Positions 6,871-16,437 of a stretch of 25,024 nt of DNA are shown one piece after another; position 1 is the first letter of the stretch, and every line of letters starts with the position of its first letter. Source of the stretch: an uncultured Collinsella sp. (lineage in GTDB: Bacteria > Actinomycetota > Coriobacteriia > Coriobacteriales > Coriobacteriaceae). Position numbers and translations under genes: made by a program. The DNA lies in contig CABUUK010000037.1 of assembly GCA_902494765.1 (NCBI GenBank), positions 1-25,024 on the forward strand, in the 5' to 3' direction. Below the pieces are notes generated by a model, which did no database searches, was not told the origin of the DNA, and saw only the letters and a list, made by a program, of their open reading frames with translations.

Positions 6871-6911
6871 GACAGGTTTATTTTGGTCGGTTTTATCTGG
6901 GAAAATGTCGG
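6871..6911 (+). repeat. Dispersed intergenic repeat, copy B
   Basis: Matches the reverse complement of 226-266 at about 37 of 41 positions. It is followed by a short CGCCG/CGGCG inverted pair, paralleling the larger hairpin next to copy A. It sits about 115 bases upstream of the DAHP synthase start, so it could lie in that gene's promoter region. Confidence 0.7.
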
Positions 6912-6974
6912 CACTCGCCGGAAGGGGGTCGGCGTACGGCACGCTGGAGCAAGTTGGATCTTCTGCGGCATACC

Positions 6975-7208
6975 CCGTGGGCAAAAAATGGCAAATATGA
7001 GTACTGTTGCTGGCGTAGTCTCATATCGAGCTTACAAGATAATAGGCATAACAGCAAATATGTTCATTAACGTTGGCACACAGAAGCATGTTAACGGGCG
7101 TTTTGATTAATTTGAAGGCGTATAGAAGCCGCAAAGAGGTCATTTGAGGCGGTTTTGGCTGCTACTAAAAATGTAACAGTACTCATATTTGACCTTTTTT
7201 GGCCACAG
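6975..7208. mobile_element. MITE-like element with 36-base inverted ends
   Basis: 6975-7010 and the reverse complement of 7173-7208 agree at about 31 of 36 positions, including an unbroken 17-base block (CAAATATGAGTACTGTT). The 162 bases between are clearly more AT-rich than the neighbourhood and code for nothing recognisable. Size, non-coding content and long terminal inverted repeats fit a miniature inverted-repeat element. No target duplication was identified, and a large structured RNA or paired operator is an alternative. Confidence 0.45.
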
Positions 7209-7264
7209 GGTCCGGAAGGGGCTGTCAATCGGGCCCCAAGAGAGCTAATTCGAGTGCCGTGGAC

Positions 7265-7301
7265 GAAAAAACGGGGGCGCAGGTTGTCCTGCGTCCCCGT
7301 T
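7265..7301 (-). terminator. Terminator of the ABC transporter operon
   Basis: 7270-7283 and 7288-7301 form a 14-bp stem with one G-T pair and a TTGT loop. On the minus strand it is followed by TTTTTT. It lies about 30 bases after the stop of the downstream ABC gene. Confidence 0.9.
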
Positions 7302-7332
7302 CTCGGGCGTTATTCGTTCCCTGCAGCAGAAT

Positions 7333-9189
7333 TTACGCCGCCTCGTCGAATTGCGAGTTATATAGGTCGGCGTAGAAGCCGCCCTGGGCGAGCAACTCGT
7401 CGTGCGTGCCCTTCTCGACGATATCGCCGTCGCGAATCACCAAGATCACGTCGGCGTTGCGGATCGTGGACAGGCGGTGCGCGATGACAAAGCTGGTGCG
7501 GCCCTGCATCAGCGCATCCATGGCGCGCTGAATGAGCTCCTCGGTACGGGTATCGACGTTGGAAGTCGCCTCGTCCAGAATCAGTGCCGGGCGGTCGGCC
7601 AAAATGGCACGGGCGATGGTCACGAGCTGGCGCTGACCCTGCGATAGGTTGGTGCCCTCCTCGTTGATCATAAAGTCGTAGCCACCGGCGAGCGTATGAA
7701 TAAAGTGGTCGCAGCGTGCGGCGCGCGCAGCGGCCTCGACCTCGGCATCGCTCGCGTCGGGGCGTCCGTAGCGGATGTTCTCGCGGATGGTGCCGTTAAA
7801 CAGCCAGGTGTCCTGCAGCACCATGGCAAACTCGCCGCGCAGTGCCGCGCGGTCCCAGTCGCGCACATCGACGCCCTCGACACGCAGCGAGCCGCCGTCC
7901 ACGTCGTAGAAGCGCTGCAGCAGCTTAATGAGCGTGGTCTTGCCGGCGCCGGTGGGGCCGACGATGGCGATGGTCTGGCCGGGCTGCGCCTCGCAGCTAA
8001 AGTCGTGGATGATGGTCTTGTCGGGCGTGTAGCCAAACTTGACGTGGTCAAACTCCACGTGGCCGGGGCGCTTCTCGGGAATCTGCGCGTCAGCTTTCTG
8101 TTCCTCCTCGGGCGCGGCCAGGAACTCAAACACGCGCTCGGTGGCGGCGGCCATCGACTGCATCGTATTGCTCACGTTGCCCAGCTGCTGCACCGGCTGC
8201 GTAAAGTTGCGAACGTACTGGATAAAGCTCTGGATGTCGCCGGGCGTGGCATTGCCGGTCAGCGCGAGCTGCGCGCCTACCACGACGACGCCCACGTAGC
8301 CCATGTTGCCCACCAAGCTCATAAGCGGCATCATCAGGCCCGACAGGAACTGCGAGCGCCAGCCACTAATAAAGAGGCGGTCGTTTTGACGGTCGAACTC
8401 CTCGATTGAGGCCTCGGCGCGGTCGAACACCTGGATGACGTTCTGGCCGGCAAAGTCCTCCTCGATAATGCCGTTGACGGCGCCCAGGACTTGCTGTTGC
8501 TCGCGGAAGTACGGTTGCGAGAAGTGAATCATCACGGTCAGGATAATCGCGGCGGCCGGCAGCGTGAGCACGGTGACGCCGGTGAGCGGCAGGCTGATCG
8601 ACAGCATCATGACGAGCACGCCGATAATCTGCGTCACCGACGTGATGAGCTGCGTCACGCTCTGGTTGAGCGACTGGCCGAGCGTATCGACGTCGTTGGT
8701 GATGCGACTGAGCACGTCGCCCTTGCTGTGTCCGTTAAAGTAGCTCATCGGAACGACGGCGATCTTGGCGGCGATCTCCTTGCGCATGCGATAGCAGATC
8801 TTTTGCGTGACGCCGGTCATGAGCCAGCCCTGGACCAGGCTGCAGACAGAGCTCGCCAGATACAGGCAGAGCAAAAAGCCGAGCGTCTTGGCGATCCAGT
8901 CAAAGTCAACGTCGCCGGTGCCGTTGACCTTGGCGACCAGGCCTTCGAACAGCTTGGTCGTAACCTGGCCGAGCACCTTGGGTCCCACAATGTTAAAGAT
9001 GACCGAGCACACGGCAAAGGCGACGGCGGCAAACACGGCAATCTTGTGCTGGCCGATATAGCCGAGCAGCTGCCTCATGGTGCCCTTAAAGTCCTTGGCC
9101 TTTTCGCCGCGACGCATGCCGCCCATGCGGCCCATGGGACCACGCTGGCGGGTGGGCTTGGGAATCTGAGTCTTGGTCTCGTCTGCCAT
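7333..9189 (-). CDS. ABC exporter subunit, canonical Walker B (618 aa)
   Basis: Half-transporter with an N-terminal six-helix membrane domain (about residues 45-330) and a C-terminal ATPase. Walker A is GPTGAGKTT, Walker B LILDEATSNVD with the catalytic Glu, and the switch His is in VIAHRLST. The signature is NLSQGQRQ rather than LSGGQ. Paired with its neighbour's FDD Walker B, that creates one degenerate ATP site, as in heterodimeric multidrug exporters such as LmrCD, BmrCD and TM287/288. The N-terminus is Arg/Met/Gly-rich and cytosolic. The ATG at 9189 shares one base with the upstream stop (TAATG) and has GGAGGCGAG before it, so translation is coupled. The substrate is unknown; the MarR partner suggests a toxic compound. 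Confidence 0.92.
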   Translation of the reverse strand: MADETKTQIPKPTRQRGPMGRMGGMRRGEKAKDFKGTMRQLLGYIGQHKIAVFAAVAFAVCSVIFNIVGPKVLGQVTTKLFEGLVAKVNGTGDVDFDWIAKTLGFLLCLYLASSVCSLVQGWLMTGVTQKICYRMRKEIAAKIAVVPMSYFNGHSKGDVLSRITNDVDTLGQSLNQSVTQLITSVTQIIGVLVMMLSISLPLTGVTVLTLPAAAIILTVMIHFSQPYFREQQQVLGAVNGIIEEDFAGQNVIQVFDRAEASIEEFDRQNDRLFISGWRSQFLSGLMMPLMSLVGNMGYVGVVVVGAQLALTGNATPGDIQSFIQYVRNFTQPVQQLGNVSNTMQSMAAATERVFEFLAAPEEEQKADAQIPEKRPGHVEFDHVKFGYTPDKTIIHDFSCEAQPGQTIAIVGPTGAGKTTLIKLLQRFYDVDGGSLRVEGVDVRDWDRAALRGEFAMVLQDTWLFNGTIRENIRYGRPDASDAEVEAAARAARCDHFIHTLAGGYDFMINEEGTNLSQGQRQLVTIARAILADRPALILDEATSNVDTRTEELIQRAMDALMQGRTSFVIAHRLSTIRNADVILVIRDGDIVEKGTHDELLAQGGFYADLYNSQFDEAA

Positions 9190-11558
9190 TAGCGCTCGCC
9201 TCCTTCCATGACGGCTGCAATTTCTTCTTGGGTAAGCCCCAGCTCCTCGGCGGAAAGCTGCGACTGTGCGATCTCCAGGTACGCCGGGCAGCTGCGCAGC
9301 AGCTCCTTGTGCGTGCCGGTGCCCACTACGTGGCCGTCGTCGAGCACGATGATCTGGTCGGCGTGCATGATGGTCGCGATGCGCTGGGCCACGACCACGA
9401 GCGCGGCGTCGGTAACGTTTTTGGCCAGCTCCTCGCGTAGGCGCGCGTCGGTCTTGTAGTCGAGGGCACTAAACGAGTCATCGAACACCACGACCTCGGG
9501 CTTTTTGGCCAACGCGCGGGCGATGGCCAGACGCTGGCGCTGACCACCCGAAACATTGGAGCCGCCCTGGCTGATGGGGGAGTCGTAGCCGCCCTCGCGC
9601 TCGGCGATAAAGTCCTCCGCCTGGGCGACGCGTGCTGCCTGGCGCATATCCTCGTCACTCACCATGTCGCCGGCAAACTTGAGGTTGCTCTCGACGGTAC
9701 CCGAGAACAGACGACCCTGCTGCGGAATATAACCGATGCGGCGGCGCAGCTCAGAGAGGGTCATGTCGCGCACGTCGATGCCGTCGAGCGAAATGCTGCC
9801 GCCCGTGACGTCGTACAGGCGCGGAATCAACTGTACAAGCGTGGACTTGCCCGAACCCGTTGAGCCAATAATGCCGAGCATCTGGCCGGCGTGCGTGGTG
9901 AAGTTTACGCCGCTAATGACGTCGGCGCGGGCATCGGGATACTGGAAGCTCACGTCACGGAAGGTGAGCTCACCGCGCGGCGCGCTGGCAGCAGGCAATT
10001 TGGGTGAGACAGGGTCGTTGATGCTCGTGGGGCAGGTGATGACCTCTTCCACGCGCTCGGCTGCGACCTCGGCACGGGGCAGGATGACCGAAACCATGGT
10101 GAGGATCATAAACGCCATGACGATCTGCATGGTGTAGGAGATAAACGCCATCATGTTGCCGACCTGCATCACGCCGTCGGACACGCCCTGCGCGCCAAAC
10201 CAGACGATAAGCACGGTGATGCAGTTCATGACGAGCATCATGAGCGGCATCATAAAGCTCATGGCGCGGTTGGTGTAGAGCTGTGTGGTCATCAGGTCGA
10301 GCGAAGCCTTGTCAAAACGCTCGAGCTCATGCTCTTCGCGGTTGAACGAACGGATAGGCATAAGGCCGTCGAGCAGCTCGCGGGCGGTAAGGTTCACGCG
10401 GTCCACAAAGCTCTGCATCTTTTTGAACTTGGGCATGGTGAGGCCCATAAGCACGCCGACGACGGCCGAGACGGCGATGATGGCCACGGCGATGGTCCAC
10501 TCCAGGCCGGTGTGGTTGGCCAGGACGCGCATGACGGCGACGATGCCCATGACGGGGGCCATCAGGCACATGCGGATAAACAGGGTTGCGGCCATCTGGA
10601 TCTGCTGAATGTCGTTGGTGCAGCGGGTGATGAGCGAGGCCTGGCTAAACTTGCCCACCTCGGCCGGCGAGAAGTGCATAACCTTGTTGAAGGTCTCGCG
10701 GCGCAGGTCGCGGGCGATGGAGCAGGCGGTGCGCGAAGCCACGGCGCCGGTCAGGATGGTGGCGACCAGCGACACCAGACACAGACCAAACATCGTGGTC
10801 GCCATGCGGCCCAGGTAGGCGTTCTGCACGTCGGCGGGGTCGATGCCCTGTGCCTTGTACTCGTCCTGCACGTAGCTCACGGCGCGCTGGGTGACGATGG
10901 AGCCCGACATGGAGCCCATTTTGTCAGCCATATCGTTGGCGCCCTCGACGAGCTTGCCCTGATCGATAAGACCGCCTTCAACGCCTAGGCGCAGGCTCTT
11001 CATGGTGATCTTACCGCCGTCGGCGTCGATCTGCTTTTGCATGCTCTGCGCGGCTGCGGTCTTCTGCTGCATCTCGGCGAGCTGCTCGGGCGTCATCGCT
11101 GCCATCTGCTCGGGGGTGGGCATGGCCTGAGCGGCGCCGCCATCGCTTGCCTCGGTGGATGCGCCGGTCATGTCGCCCATGGAGTCGGCGTCAATGCCCT
11201 GGTTGAGCGAAAGGACGACGGTCTCGGGCAGGCTCATGATGTCGGCAATCTTGCCGCCGTCGGCGCGCTCCTCCTCGGTGCCCTTGTACGTTCGAATGCC
11301 GTTATTGTCCGCCTTGCTGAACACGGTCTCCACAGTTTTGGCGTCCTTGGCGTTCATAAAGAGTTCGAGGTCGTCGAGCGATTCGGCGCGAATGGTGTCG
11401 GGCACGGGCGAGGCGATACCGCCTTGCTGCACGCCCACGTCGACGATATCGCTCATATAGGTAGGCAGTGCCAGGTCGGCGTTGCAGCTGATTACGATGA
11501 GTACGATAGCTGTGAACAGTGCCAGGATATGCTTTTTAAAGAGCTTGAGAATCCTCAC
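9189..11558 (-). CDS. ABC exporter subunit with large extracytoplasmic insert (789 aa)
   Basis: Partner half-transporter. The first helix (residues 10-35) is followed by about 200 residues before the next membrane segment (from ~265). This insert contains a Met/Gln/Ala-rich stretch (TPEQMAAMTPEQLAEMQQK) and is presumably outside the cell, like the extracellular domain of BmrD-type subunits. The C-terminal ATPase has Walker A GSTGSGKST, the canonical signature VSGGQRQ, and a Walker B with Asp replacing the catalytic Glu (VVVFDDSFSALD). The switch position reads VVAQRIAT with Gln for His. It therefore contributes the non-hydrolysing site of a heterodimer. The start is GTG at 11558, overlapping the marR stop by four bases (GTGA), with AAAGGAGA upstream. 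Confidence 0.92.
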   Translation of the reverse strand: MRILKLFKKHILALFTAIVLIVISCNADLALPTYMSDIVDVGVQQGGIASPVPDTIRAESLDDLELFMNAKDAKTVETVFSKADNNGIRTYKGTEEERADGGKIADIMSLPETVVLSLNQGIDADSMGDMTGASTEASDGGAAQAMPTPEQMAAMTPEQLAEMQQKTAAAQSMQKQIDADGGKITMKSLRLGVEGGLIDQGKLVEGANDMADKMGSMSGSIVTQRAVSYVQDEYKAQGIDPADVQNAYLGRMATTMFGLCLVSLVATILTGAVASRTACSIARDLRRETFNKVMHFSPAEVGKFSQASLITRCTNDIQQIQMAATLFIRMCLMAPVMGIVAVMRVLANHTGLEWTIAVAIIAVSAVVGVLMGLTMPKFKKMQSFVDRVNLTARELLDGLMPIRSFNREEHELERFDKASLDLMTTQLYTNRAMSFMMPLMMLVMNCITVLIVWFGAQGVSDGVMQVGNMMAFISYTMQIVMAFMILTMVSVILPRAEVAAERVEEVITCPTSINDPVSPKLPAASAPRGELTFRDVSFQYPDARADVISGVNFTTHAGQMLGIIGSTGSGKSTLVQLIPRLYDVTGGSISLDGIDVRDMTLSELRRRIGYIPQQGRLFSGTVESNLKFAGDMVSDEDMRQAARVAQAEDFIAEREGGYDSPISQGGSNVSGGQRQRLAIARALAKKPEVVVFDDSFSALDYKTDARLREELAKNVTDAALVVVAQRIATIMHADQIIVLDDGHVVGTGTHKELLRSCPAYLEIAQSQLSAEELGLTQEEIAAVMEGGER

Positions 11559-12004
11559 TCGGCATCTCTCCTTTCTTGATTGCGGTCGATAATTTCGTTG
11601 GCACGTCTAAGAAGGCGCACCATCTCTTGGGTATCTGTTTCGCCGAGCTGCTCGAGGAAAGCCGCGGTGCGGTCCTCGAATTCCCGGCGTTTGATTTCGA
11701 GATCCTGGAATCCCTTGTCGGTCACTATGACGTGTACGCGACGACGGTCGGTCTTTGAGTGCTCACGCTCAATCCAACCCTTGGCTTCGAGAGCGCGTAG
11801 GATATTGGCGATGCGGGCGTTCGAGACCCAGGCGCGATCAGCGAGTTCGCTCGGCGTGAGCGAACCGCCAGCGAGCATAAGGGCGCGCATGACAGCCATC
11901 TCGCCGCTGAGAGCTTTGTCCATAAAGCGCGAAACGCGCTGGTGAATGCCGCCAAACTCGGTAAGGAGCTGACGCCCAAGCTCATGGAAATCGGTATCTT
12001 CCAC
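11555..12004 (-). CDS. MarR-family transcriptional regulator
   Basis: 149-residue winged-helix repressor. The region LTPSELADRAWVSNARIANI followed by LRALEAKGWIERE is the recognition helix-turn-helix, and HSKTDRRRVHVIVTDKG is the wing with the conserved D-x-R-R motif. The flanking helices are for dimerisation. It is the first gene of a three-gene minus-strand operon and overlaps the ABC subunit gene, so it most likely represses the exporter and itself and is released by an exported drug or metabolite. The start codon appears to be GTG at 12004, with AGGGG upstream. The start region lies in one arm of an inverted repeat (11996-12044), a candidate operator or translational hairpin. Confidence 0.88.
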   Translation of the reverse strand: MEDTDFHELGRQLLTEFGGIHQRVSRFMDKALSGEMAVMRALMLAGGSLTPSELADRAWVSNARIANILRALEAKGWIEREHSKTDRRRVHVIVTDKGFQDLEIKRREFEDRTAAFLEQLGETDTQEMVRLLRRANEIIDRNQERRDAE

Positions 12005-12044
12005 CGAAAACCCCTAACACTAGAAACTATTTTCGGTGAAAGAT
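11996..12044. promoter_or_regulatory. Inverted repeat over the marR start, candidate operator
   Basis: ATCTTCCACCGAAAA (11996-12010) and 12030-12044 pair at 14 of 15 positions. One arm covers the marR GTG start and the other its proximal upstream region. It could be the autoregulatory MarR operator or a hairpin limiting translation initiation. A short TAGAAACTA palindrome lies between the arms. Confidence 0.4.
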
Positions 12045-12553
12045 GATACCCCTGCACGCGCGCCCTATACGGTAGATTTTGGGACATGCCTAGAAAACTA
12101 CCTTTAGGCGACCTCCGTACACCGTCGGTGCCAGTAAAGTTTGGGGCAGATCGTTAGGCATGTCCTAAAGCCTACTCAGAGGCACTTTACCCTGCTAAAG
12201 CTGGCATAACAGCTAGAGTGAACGTCGTACAAAGGCAAGGAAAAATACCAAACAAATCGGTGAACGGTAGTTGTTCGCGCTCGCATTTCCTGCGGATTTG
12301 TTAAAAACGCCCTAATGGTATAAAAAAAGAAACATATAACAGCCCAGATGGAGAGGGTGGCTATGTTATCCTTCACAGACGGGTGAAATCTTGGGTTTTG
12401 GGTTGTAGTTCCAAGGTGGACAAACGTTTTTCCTGCACCAACGTGTGGTGAAGAACGGAAGAAGCCGGTAGTGCAAGCCGAAAATTCAAGAATTCAATAA
12501 GCAGCGGTGTGAGAGAGCGCCGCATTACACGTAACTAGGAGCGTGGTTACACA
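12045..12553 (+). other. Long leader/intergenic region before pyruvate formate-lyase
   Basis: About 500 bases without a supportable gene, between divergent marR and the pyruvate formate-lyase body gene. The left half holds an inverted pair (12071-12092 and 12155-12176, 18 of 22 positions). The middle is AT-rich (around 12290-12345), with promoter-like TTGTTA (12298) and TATAAA (12319), spaced 15 bases apart and so not ideal. Nearer the gene is a small hairpin with CACCA (12437-12441) pairing TGGTG (12447-12451). A long, regulated leader is plausible. Confidence 0.45.
12071..12176. repeat. Widely spaced inverted repeat upstream of pyruvate formate-lyase
   Basis: The reverse complement of 12071-12092 and the direct sequence 12155-12176 share TAGGCATGTCC, then AAA and CTAC (18 of 22). 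Smaller complementarities occur inside. A weaker relative of the right arm, AAAGCCTACTCA, recurs at about 162-173. It could be a paired binding site or a degenerate repeat element. Confidence 0.5.
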
Positions 12554-14600
<2,047 letters not shown>

Positions 14601-14605
<5 letters not shown>

Positions 14606-14640
14606 CTATTGTTAGTGCTATACTAACAATAACGATTACT
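14601..14640 (+). promoter_or_regulatory. AT-rich intercistronic hairpin between the two pyruvate formate-lyase genes
   Basis: TATTGTTAGT (14607-14616) pairs perfectly with 14622-14631 around GCTAT. AGTAA (14601-14605, containing the stop codon) can further pair with TTACT (14636-14640). There is no T-run, so it is not a standard terminator. It may protect or cleave the transcript to set the ratio of the two subunits, or act as a palindromic DNA operator. Confidence 0.5.
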
Positions 14641-14647
14641 GATTAGC

Positions 14648-14667
14648 GCGCCGGTTTCGGCCGGCGC
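14648..14667 (+). promoter_or_regulatory. GC-rich hairpin before the glycyl-radical subunit
   Basis: GCGCCGG (14648-14654) and CCGGCGC (14661-14667) form a perfect 7-bp stem with loop TTTCGG. It lies 11 bases before the AAGGAG ribosome binding site of the small gene and could block 3'-5' RNA decay or tune translation. No T-tract follows. Confidence 0.45.
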
Positions 14668-14690
14668 CTATCGATCGAAGGAGACACATT

Positions 14691-14942
14691 ATGAAGGTTT
14701 CTGAAGTTTCCGAGACTCAGGCCGATAACCTGGTCCACATGCTCGACGCTTACGCCGAGAAGGGTGGCCATCACCTGAACATCAACGTCTTCAACCGTGA
14801 GACGTTGCTCGATGCTCAGGCTCACCCCGAGAAGTACCCGCAGCTGACCATCCGCGTTTCCGGCTATGCCGTGAACTTCCACACGCTCACCAAGGAGCAG
14901 CAGGACGAGGTCATTTCGCGTACCTTCCACGACAAGTTCTAA
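14691..14942 (+). CDS. grcA: Autonomous glycyl-radical subunit of pyruvate formate-lyase (GrcA-like)
   Basis: 83-residue protein equal to the C-terminal domain of pyruvate formate-lyase. HHLNINVFNRETLLDAQ and PEKYPQLTIRVSGYAVNF match E. coli PflB near its radical Gly734; the radical glycine here is Gly58. The first ~24 residues supply the linker helix (ADNLVHMLDAYAEK matches the E. coli segment NLAGLMDGY). In E. coli, GrcA/YfiD (127 aa) is a spare part for an intact PflB. Here the upstream body has no such domain, so this protein should be an obligatory second subunit, activated by the radical-SAM enzyme encoded at 22180. It has its own strong AAGGAG site 7 bases before the ATG. The symbol indicates similarity, not equivalence of role. 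Confidence 0.93.
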   Translation: MKVSEVSETQADNLVHMLDAYAEKGGHHLNINVFNRETLLDAQAHPEKYPQLTIRVSGYAVNFHTLTKEQQDEVISRTFHDKF

Positions 14943-14965
14943 AGGGGTTTAACTCCCGCAGGATT

Positions 14966-15093
14966 GCCGGGCCGCTTTGGGTTACTTTCCAAAACGTCCT
15001 CGGACATGCAAAGGGCTCCGCTGCGCACTTCGCGCGGCGGAGCCCTTTGCGTCCTGCGGAAATGTTTTGGAAAGTAACCCAAAGCGGCCCGGC
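14966..15093. repeat. Giant hairpin, 30-bp outer and 14-bp inner arms
   Basis: Arms 14966-14995 and 15064-15093 are exact 30-base complements. Nested inside, 15008-15021 and 15037-15050 are exact 14-base complements around a GC-rich loop. It follows the pyruvate formate-lyase pair by 23 bases and may stop or stabilise that transcript. Part of it (15019-15062) recurs in reverse orientation at the right edge of the window (24981-25024), so it is a repeat family. Confidence 0.8.
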
Positions 15094-15208
15094 GGGGGTC
15101 CTGTGTAGTCACCCTTTAGGCGGAACTCTCCTAATTATTTGGATGAGTCGTTTACTTACTTGTGCTGTTACCGTCTTCCCGCTGTTGTTGGGGTATGCTT
15201 TGTTCGTA

Positions 15209-15223
15209 TGTAAACGTATGACA
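15209..15223. promoter_or_regulatory. LacI-type operator upstream of lacI
   Basis: TGTAAACGTATGACA has the central ACG and flanking TG...ACA expected of LacI/GalR operators and resembles the sites at 16358 and 16375. It is 20 bases before the regulator's start codon, so it probably mediates autorepression. Confidence 0.6.
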
Positions 15224-15243
15224 TGTTGATGGGGGAGGGTGCT

Positions 15244-16254
15244 ATGGCTCGCGAGAGTGCTCGTTCTAAGGATACGGCTAAGCCTGGCATCAAGGAAGTT
15301 GCAGCGGTGGCGGGGGTTTCGCCTACTACGGTATCTCGCGTGCTTAATAATCGCGGCTACATTAGCCAGGAAACCCGCGATAAAGTCCATGCGGCGATGG
15401 AGCGCATCAATTACACGCCCAACGATATCGCCCGTGCCATGCTCAATGGCCGCCTGAACCTTATCGGCATGATTGTTCCCTTTGTGAGCAGCCCGTTCCA
15501 TGCTCAGGTTGTGCAGGCGGTCGAGCGCACGTTAGCGGAAAACGGCTTTAAGATGTTGCTGTGCAACAGCGCCAATCGACCTGATCTTGAGCGTTCCTAT
15601 ATCGACATGCTCCGCCGCAATATGGTCGACGGCGTCATCGTCAACTCCCTCAATATCGGTGCCGAGGCATATGCCGAGATGGGCTTGAGCCTGGTTGGCA
15701 TCGACTGCGATCTTGGCGAGGGCTCTGTCCAGATTGCAAGTGACAGCTATGGCATTGGCGAGCTCGCCACGCGCCGTCTGATTGATGACGGCTGCAGGCG
15801 TATCCTGTGCCTGCGCAGCAATAGCCGCATGCGCATGCCTGCCAATAAGCGTACCGATGCCTACCTCGATGTTGTTGAGCAGGCCGGTTTGTCCGCGCTT
15901 GTCCGTGAGGTTGAGTTCGTTAAGCCCGACGACGAAAAGGGCGCGGTCGTTGCGAAGATCCTCGATGAGAACCCCGATATTGACGGCATCTTTGCGGGAG
16001 ACGATACGATGGCGGCCATCTGTCTCAACGTGATGAAGCAGCGCGGCTTGAGCGCTCCAGACGATATTAAGGTCGTGGGCGCGGATGGTGCCCGCCGAAC
16101 TATGACGTTTATGCCTGACTTAACAACCGTACGTCAAGATATCGATCGCATCGGAGAGCTCGCGGCGCAATCCATCATCGCTCTTATTAACGGCGATAAT
16201 CCCGAATCGAATATCAAGCTCCCCGTTGAACTCATTGAGGGCAAAACCGCATAG
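15244..16254 (+). CDS. LacI-family transcriptional regulator of the fructoside locus
   Basis: 336-residue repressor. The N-terminal helix-turn-helix (residues ~16-36) reads GIKEVAAVAGVSPTTVSRVL with the hinge-region NNRGYIS. It is followed by a periplasmic-binding-like sugar domain (LIGMIVPFVSSPFHAQVV, then VDGVIVNSLN and DIDGIFAGDDTMAA). The ATG at 15244 is chosen because GGGGGAGGG precedes it; an upstream in-frame ATG lies inside the operator region. The gene is immediately upstream of the GH32/PTS genes, and matching operator sequences lie before both it and the first GH32 gene. It therefore likely represses that locus until sucrose, a fructoside or a phosphorylated derivative binds. Confidence 0.92.
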   Translation: MARESARSKDTAKPGIKEVAAVAGVSPTTVSRVLNNRGYISQETRDKVHAAMERINYTPNDIARAMLNGRLNLIGMIVPFVSSPFHAQVVQAVERTLAENGFKMLLCNSANRPDLERSYIDMLRRNMVDGVIVNSLNIGAEAYAEMGLSLVGIDCDLGEGSVQIASDSYGIGELATRRLIDDGCRRILCLRSNSRMRMPANKRTDAYLDVVEQAGLSALVREVEFVKPDDEKGAVVAKILDENPDIDGIFAGDDTMAAICLNVMKQRGLSAPDDIKVVGADGARRTMTFMPDLTTVRQDIDRIGELAAQSIIALINGDNPESNIKLPVELIEGKTA

Positions 16255-16310
16255 TTCATCCCGTGCCAAAAGAATTCCTCAAACGCCTCTGATGACCGTT
16301 CACCGGCATA

Positions 16311-16325
16311 TGTCAACCGTTTGCC
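16311..16325. promoter_or_regulatory. LacI-type operator, distal site before the first GH32 gene
   Basis: TGTCAACCGTTTGCC; its reverse complement GGCAAACGGTTGACA matches the AAACG-N-TTGACA pattern of the site at 16375. It lies about 45 bases upstream of the tandem sites and could support looping or cooperative binding. Confidence 0.5.
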
Positions 16326-16357
16326 GACGACTGGAACTGCGAAAAGACGTATTGGTG

Positions 16358-16389
16358 TGAAAACGTTCGACATATGAAAACGATTGACA
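16358..16389 (+). promoter_or_regulatory. Tandem LacI-type operators overlapping the GH32/PTS promoter
   Basis: TGAAAACGTTCGACA (16358-16372) and TGAAAACGATTGACA (16375-16389) repeat with a 17-base period. The second contains TTGACA, which could serve as a -35 box; no well-spaced -10 is obvious (TAGTAT at 16411 is 21 bases away). Operators overlapping the promoter fit classical repression by the adjacent LacI-family protein. Confidence 0.65.
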
Positions 16390-16437
16390 TATCTTGTCAT
16401 TGTACCGAGTTAGTATGTCGTGGAAAGGAAGTCTCGG

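Larger units (their letters stand above)
6757..7264. other. Non-coding stretch with a dispersed repeat and a MITE-like element
   Basis: No supportable gene lies between the DAHP synthase start and the ABC operon terminator. The stretch holds copy B of the dispersed repeat (6871-6911) and an AT-rich segment with long inverted ends (6975-7208). Short open frames here have no ribosome binding sites and run through the repeats. Confidence 0.6.

Noticed and set aside
12298..12324. Rex- or FNR-like site and -35/-10 pair upstream of pyruvate formate-lyase
   Set aside because: Only a TTGTTA half-site is present with no matching second half, and the candidate boxes are 15 bases apart; not strong enough to call.
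14607..14631. Rex-type redox operator at the intercistronic palindrome (TTGTTA...TAACAA)
   Set aside because: The half-sites are separated by 9 bases instead of the usual 6, and the position between two genes is unusual; kept only as a hairpin.
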